Origin: Rhodoplanes sp963840055
GTDB lineage: Bacteria > Pseudomonadota > Alphaproteobacteria > Rhizobiales > Xanthobacteraceae
Length of the DNA stretch: 64,000 nucleotides
NCBI GenBank assembly: GCA_963840055.1
Contig: CAWIXM010000023.1
Location: forward strand, 7,013 to 71,012
Reading direction: 5' to 3'
Part shown: one piece after another, positions 61,178-64,000 of the stretch
How positions within the stretch are numbered: position 1 is the first letter of the stretch
How the letters are laid out: each line of letters begins with the position of its first letter
The notes under the pieces: model-generated
What the model saw: the letters and a program-made list of their open reading frames with translations, nothing else
The model's database searches: none
What the model was told of the DNA's origin: nothing
Translations under genes and position numbers: made by a program

Positions 61178-63919
61178 ATGATTTCATCTCACCTCTTCGA
61201 GGCGTATCTCGAATGTCCTACCAAATGCTGGCTTCGCGCTCAGAACGAGCCCGCGACCGGGCATGTTTATGCTGAGTGGGCGCGCGCGCAGAACGAGACC
61301 TATCGCAAGGACTGGCTCGAACGCCGGCTTGCAATCGTTGCCGAGGCCGATCGCATACTCTCGCCGACCCTGAAGGCGAATCCCAAAGAAGAGACCTGGC
61401 GTTTCGCCGTCGAGATGCTCGTGCAGGCCAAAGATCTGGAATGCCGCATTCCGGCGGTGGAACGGGCTCGCTCTGAGGGACGCGGGGGGCGCGTCCAATT
61501 TATCCCCTATCGTTTCGAATACTCAAACAAGCTGACCAAGCGGCACAAGCTGATGCTTACGTTTGACGCCCTTGTACTGTCTGGCGCCACCGGGCGCAAT
61601 ATCCGTCTCGGGAAGATCATTCACGGCGACCGATCCACCACGCTGAATGTAAAGACCTTACCTCTAATGAATGAGGTGCGAATGCGCATCAAGAGTTGCG
61701 AAGCGCTCGTGGCCGATAAATCGCCACCGGACCTCGTGCTCAACCGACATTGCGGCCAATGCGAGTTCCAGTCGCGCTGCCACAAACAGGCAAGAGGAAA
61801 GGACGACCTCAGCCTTTTAGGCAGTATGTCGGACAAGGAACGCAAAAAGTTTCACGACAAAGGTATCTTTACCGTGACTCAATTATCCTACACATTCCGC
61901 CCACGCCGACGGCGCCGCGGCGCGCAAGGCCGCCAAGAGAAATATCATCATTCGGTACGAGCGCTCGCGATTCGCAAAGACAGGATTCATGCCGTCGACA
62001 TCCCGGACCAGAAACTCAATGGCACGCCGGTCTATCTGGATGTAGAAGGTCTTCCGGACCGCGATTTCTACTACCTGATCGGAGTTCGGGTCGGGGACTG
62101 CGACGGTCCTGTTCAACACAGCTTCTGGGCCGATGACGCGGACGGAGAGAAACGGATTTGGGAGGAATTTCTAGGCATTCTCGCGGCGATCTCCAACCCG
62201 CGGATCATATACTACGGCAGCTATGAGACTGCCTTCCTAAAACGCATGTGCGAACGCCATGGCGGTCCTCGCGAGGGCTCAGCAGCGGCGATCGCCATTT
62301 CACATGCGACAAATCTCCTGTCGCTCATCTACGCTCGGATTTATTTCCCGACATTCTCAAACGGTTTGAAGGATATCGCCGGGTATCTCGGGTTCCAGTG
62401 GTCGGGTGCGCCAACGTCGGGGCTTGAGGCGATCGTCTGGCGACATCGTTGGCAAGCCTCCAGGAACTACGCGGAGAGGCAAGCGCTGCTCGACTATAAC
62501 CGGCAGGATTGCGACGCATTGAAGATTGTGGCGAACAAGCTGATCGACCTGCATTGCGGAGCGCCCGGCAGCGATAGGTCGCCACGATGCGAAGTCGTTC
62601 GAACATCTGACTTAAAACGCGAGAGTCCATACAAATTCAAGCGCAACGAGTTCGTATTCCCGGCGCTAGAAGCTATCAACAGGGCAGCATATTGGGATTA
62701 CCAACGCGAGCGGGTATATGTGAAATCCCGCTACAAAACGAAATACAGGTCAGCGCAAAAAGCAAAAAGCAGAACCGTGCTGAGGCCCAATACGTCAACT
62801 GAATGTCCTCGACCGTCGCGGTGTCCCGCCTGCAATTCCACGCTGATCTACCGTCATGGTGGCAAAAGAAGTGCAACCCTTATTGACCTCAAATTCATGC
62901 GATACGGCCTTAAGCGATGGCTCGCGCGGTACGTCACCCAACGGTACCGCTGTAGGTCCTGCCAAAAAACGTTTTACTCCCCCGGTTGGCGCTGGACTGG
63001 TAAATATGGTCCGAACCTCATCACATATACGATCTATCAAAACATCGAATTGCGTATTCCGCAAACTCTTATTGCTGTCGGTCTAAATCAATTATTCGGA
63101 CTAGACATCAGCCGAAACACGACCAACAAGTTCAAGTCCGCAGCGGCACAAATCTACGAACACACGTACAACGAACTGCTTAAGACTCTTTGCAAGGGCC
63201 GTCTTTTGCATGTCGACGAAACGAGCATCAGCATCAAGGAGGGAAACGGTTATGTTTGGGTTCTGACCAGTATGGAGGAGGTGGTATATTTCTACACGCC
63301 AACCCGGGAAGGCAGCACAATCCGGTCCATGTTGAAGAGTTTTTCGGGGGTTCTGGTGACGGATTTTTATGCGGCCTACGAAGCTATCGAGTGCCCTCAG
63401 CAGAAATGCCTGATCCATCTCATCCGCGATTTGAACGAGGAATTGCTGAAACATCCGTATGACGAGGACCTCAGACGAGTCCTCGGCGAGTTTTCTGGGT
63501 TAATCAGTCAGATTGTGGAAACGGTAGATCGGCGCGGCCTTAAGAGCCGGTTTTTGAGGAAACATCGGCGCTCTATTGACCGTTTCTACAAGCATCTCAC
63601 TGCTGAATCTGTTTCCAGTGACGCCGCAAAGAAAGTCGTAGATCGTCTCAAGAAGAACCAGAAGACATTATTTACATTTTTGGATTACGACGATGTGCCT
63701 TGGAACAATAACAATGCGGAGCACGCTATAAAGGCGTTTTCGATGCTTCGGCATGTAATCGAGGGAGTGACCACGGAGAAAGGCATTCACGAATATCTGG
63801 TCCTGCTGAGTGTTTGTGAAACCTGCAAATTTAAGAACGTCAATTTTCTTGATTTCCTGCGATCTGGAATGAAGGACATTGATTCATTCGCGACAAGAAG
63901 AGGCGCGCCAGTTTCGTGA
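61178..63919 (+). CDS. RecB/Cas4-like nuclease + DEDD exonuclease + zinc ribbon + IS66-like DDE transposase, single polypeptide
   Basis: 913 residues from the ATG at 61178 (MISSHLFEAYLECPTKCWLR, the usual start of TM0106-type nucleases; the ATG at 61163 would add five). Residues 1-205: RecB/Cas4-like domain with Cys13/Cys17 and Cys192/195/201 (CGQCEFQSRC), a probable Fe-S cluster; the ExK motif is not obvious after FDALVL. Residues 285-460: RNase H-fold exonuclease (VYLDVEGLPDRDFYYLIGV with D288/E290, YGSYETAFLKRM, LLDYNRQDCDALK with D444). Residues 549-595: zinc ribbon (CPAC, CRSC). Residues 610-905: IS66-type transposase with D680 (HVDETS), D729 (VTDFYAAY) and E848 (NNNNAEHAIK). There are no internal stops. 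TM0106 and IS66 proteins are normally separate. Confidence 0.87.
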   Translation: MISSHLFEAYLECPTKCWLRAQNEPATGHVYAEWARAQNETYRKDWLERRLAIVAEADRILSPTLKANPKEETWRFAVEMLVQAKDLECRIPAVERARSEGRGGRVQFIPYRFEYSNKLTKRHKLMLTFDALVLSGATGRNIRLGKIIHGDRSTTLNVKTLPLMNEVRMRIKSCEALVADKSPPDLVLNRHCGQCEFQSRCHKQARGKDDLSLLGSMSDKERKKFHDKGIFTVTQLSYTFRPRRRRRGAQGRQEKYHHSVRALAIRKDRIHAVDIPDQKLNGTPVYLDVEGLPDRDFYYLIGVRVGDCDGPVQHSFWADDADGEKRIWEEFLGILAAISNPRIIYYGSYETAFLKRMCERHGGPREGSAAAIAISHATNLLSLIYARIYFPTFSNGLKDIAGYLGFQWSGAPTSGLEAIVWRHRWQASRNYAERQALLDYNRQDCDALKIVANKLIDLHCGAPGSDRSPRCEVVRTSDLKRESPYKFKRNEFVFPALEAINRAAYWDYQRERVYVKSRYKTKYRSAQKAKSRTVLRPNTSTECPRPSRCPACNSTLIYRHGGKRSATLIDLKFMRYGLKRWLARYVTQRYRCRSCQKTFYSPGWRWTGKYGPNLITYTIYQNIELRIPQTLIAVGLNQLFGLDISRNTTNKFKSAAAQIYEHTYNELLKTLCKGRLLHVDETSISIKEGNGYVWVLTSMEEVVYFYTPTREGSTIRSMLKSFSGVLVTDFYAAYEAIECPQQKCLIHLIRDLNEELLKHPYDEDLRRVLGEFSGLISQIVETVDRRGLKSRFLRKHRRSIDRFYKHLTAESVSSDAAKKVVDRLKKNQKTLFTFLDYDDVPWNNNNAEHAIKAFSMLRHVIEGVTTEKGIHEYLVLLSVCETCKFKNVNFLDFLRSGMKDIDSFATRRGAPVS

Positions 63920-64000
63920 CACATTCATTTCAGAGCGGCGCTGTGCGCGAAATCATTTCCGGCGTATCCATGACATCTTCCTGTGTGGCGTCTCCTCCTG
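63920..64000. other. Window end after the fusion gene
   Basis: 81 bp with no gene. It ends in GGCGTCTCCTCCTG, the inverted counterpart of a sequence near 60970. Confidence 0.4.

Overview
High-GC alphaproteobacterial chromosome, most likely a Rhizobiales (Hyphomicrobiales) lineage near Bradyrhizobium, Rhodoplanes or Pseudolabrys. This placement is inferred from a four-gene Aap-type general amino-acid transporter, a lipid A sugar-transfer cluster, an alpha-2-macroglobulin/PBP1C pair, and many short palindromic intergenic repeats of the kind common in that group. No complete rRNA, tRNA or CRISPR array is visible.

Layout. (1) 1-7.3 kb: a SpoU-class RNA methyltransferase (cut by the window edge) and a cytochrome b561 gene are separated by about 5 kb of foreign DNA, flanked by a 308-bp direct duplication. 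The insert holds an ORF-less group II intron, a broken secreted phospholipase-A2-like gene, and a membrane/metallophosphoesterase gene split by an IS481 fragment. (2) 7.5-16.4 kb: a decayed HdeD gene, a PHB-depolymerase-type esterase, a group II intron whose reverse transcriptase is split by a serine-recombinase cassette, and an intact IS4-family element. (3) 16.8-42.4 kb: ordinary core genome. It holds aapJQMP diverging from a MetC-like lyase; an ArnT-like transferase, PAP2-GT2 fusion and LAB_N operon for lipid A/envelope sugar modification; pbpC with a frameshifted alpha-2-macroglobulin; a B12-radical SAM enzyme; a ClC channel with CBS domains; an aldehyde dehydrogenase; and HAD and Sel1 proteins. 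(4) 42.4-64 kb: an accessory island. Three copies of the 3' half of a tRNA-Leu mark stacked integration units: an O-methyltransferase unit, a hipA/xre unit, and a unit beginning with a tyrosine integrase. Then come phage-like small genes, a HicA/HicB/HicB-like/HigA antitoxin stack, IS1380, a methyltransferase, a graveyard of IS66/IS630 pieces, an FAD-oxidoreductase-patatin fusion, and a second IS4 copy inverted relative to the first.

Most striking: at 61.2-63.9 kb one uninterrupted frame encodes a TM0106-type RecB/Cas4-like nuclease with Fe-S cysteines, a DEDD-type RNase H-fold exonuclease domain, a zinc ribbon, and a complete IS66-like DDE transposase domain. That combination in one chain suggests a process-and-integrate enzyme and is the best candidate here for an undescribed system. 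Also notable are three hip operators spaced exactly 41 bp apart, the stacked tRNA-Leu att sites with very small cargo, and the FAD-oxidoreductase-patatin fusion.
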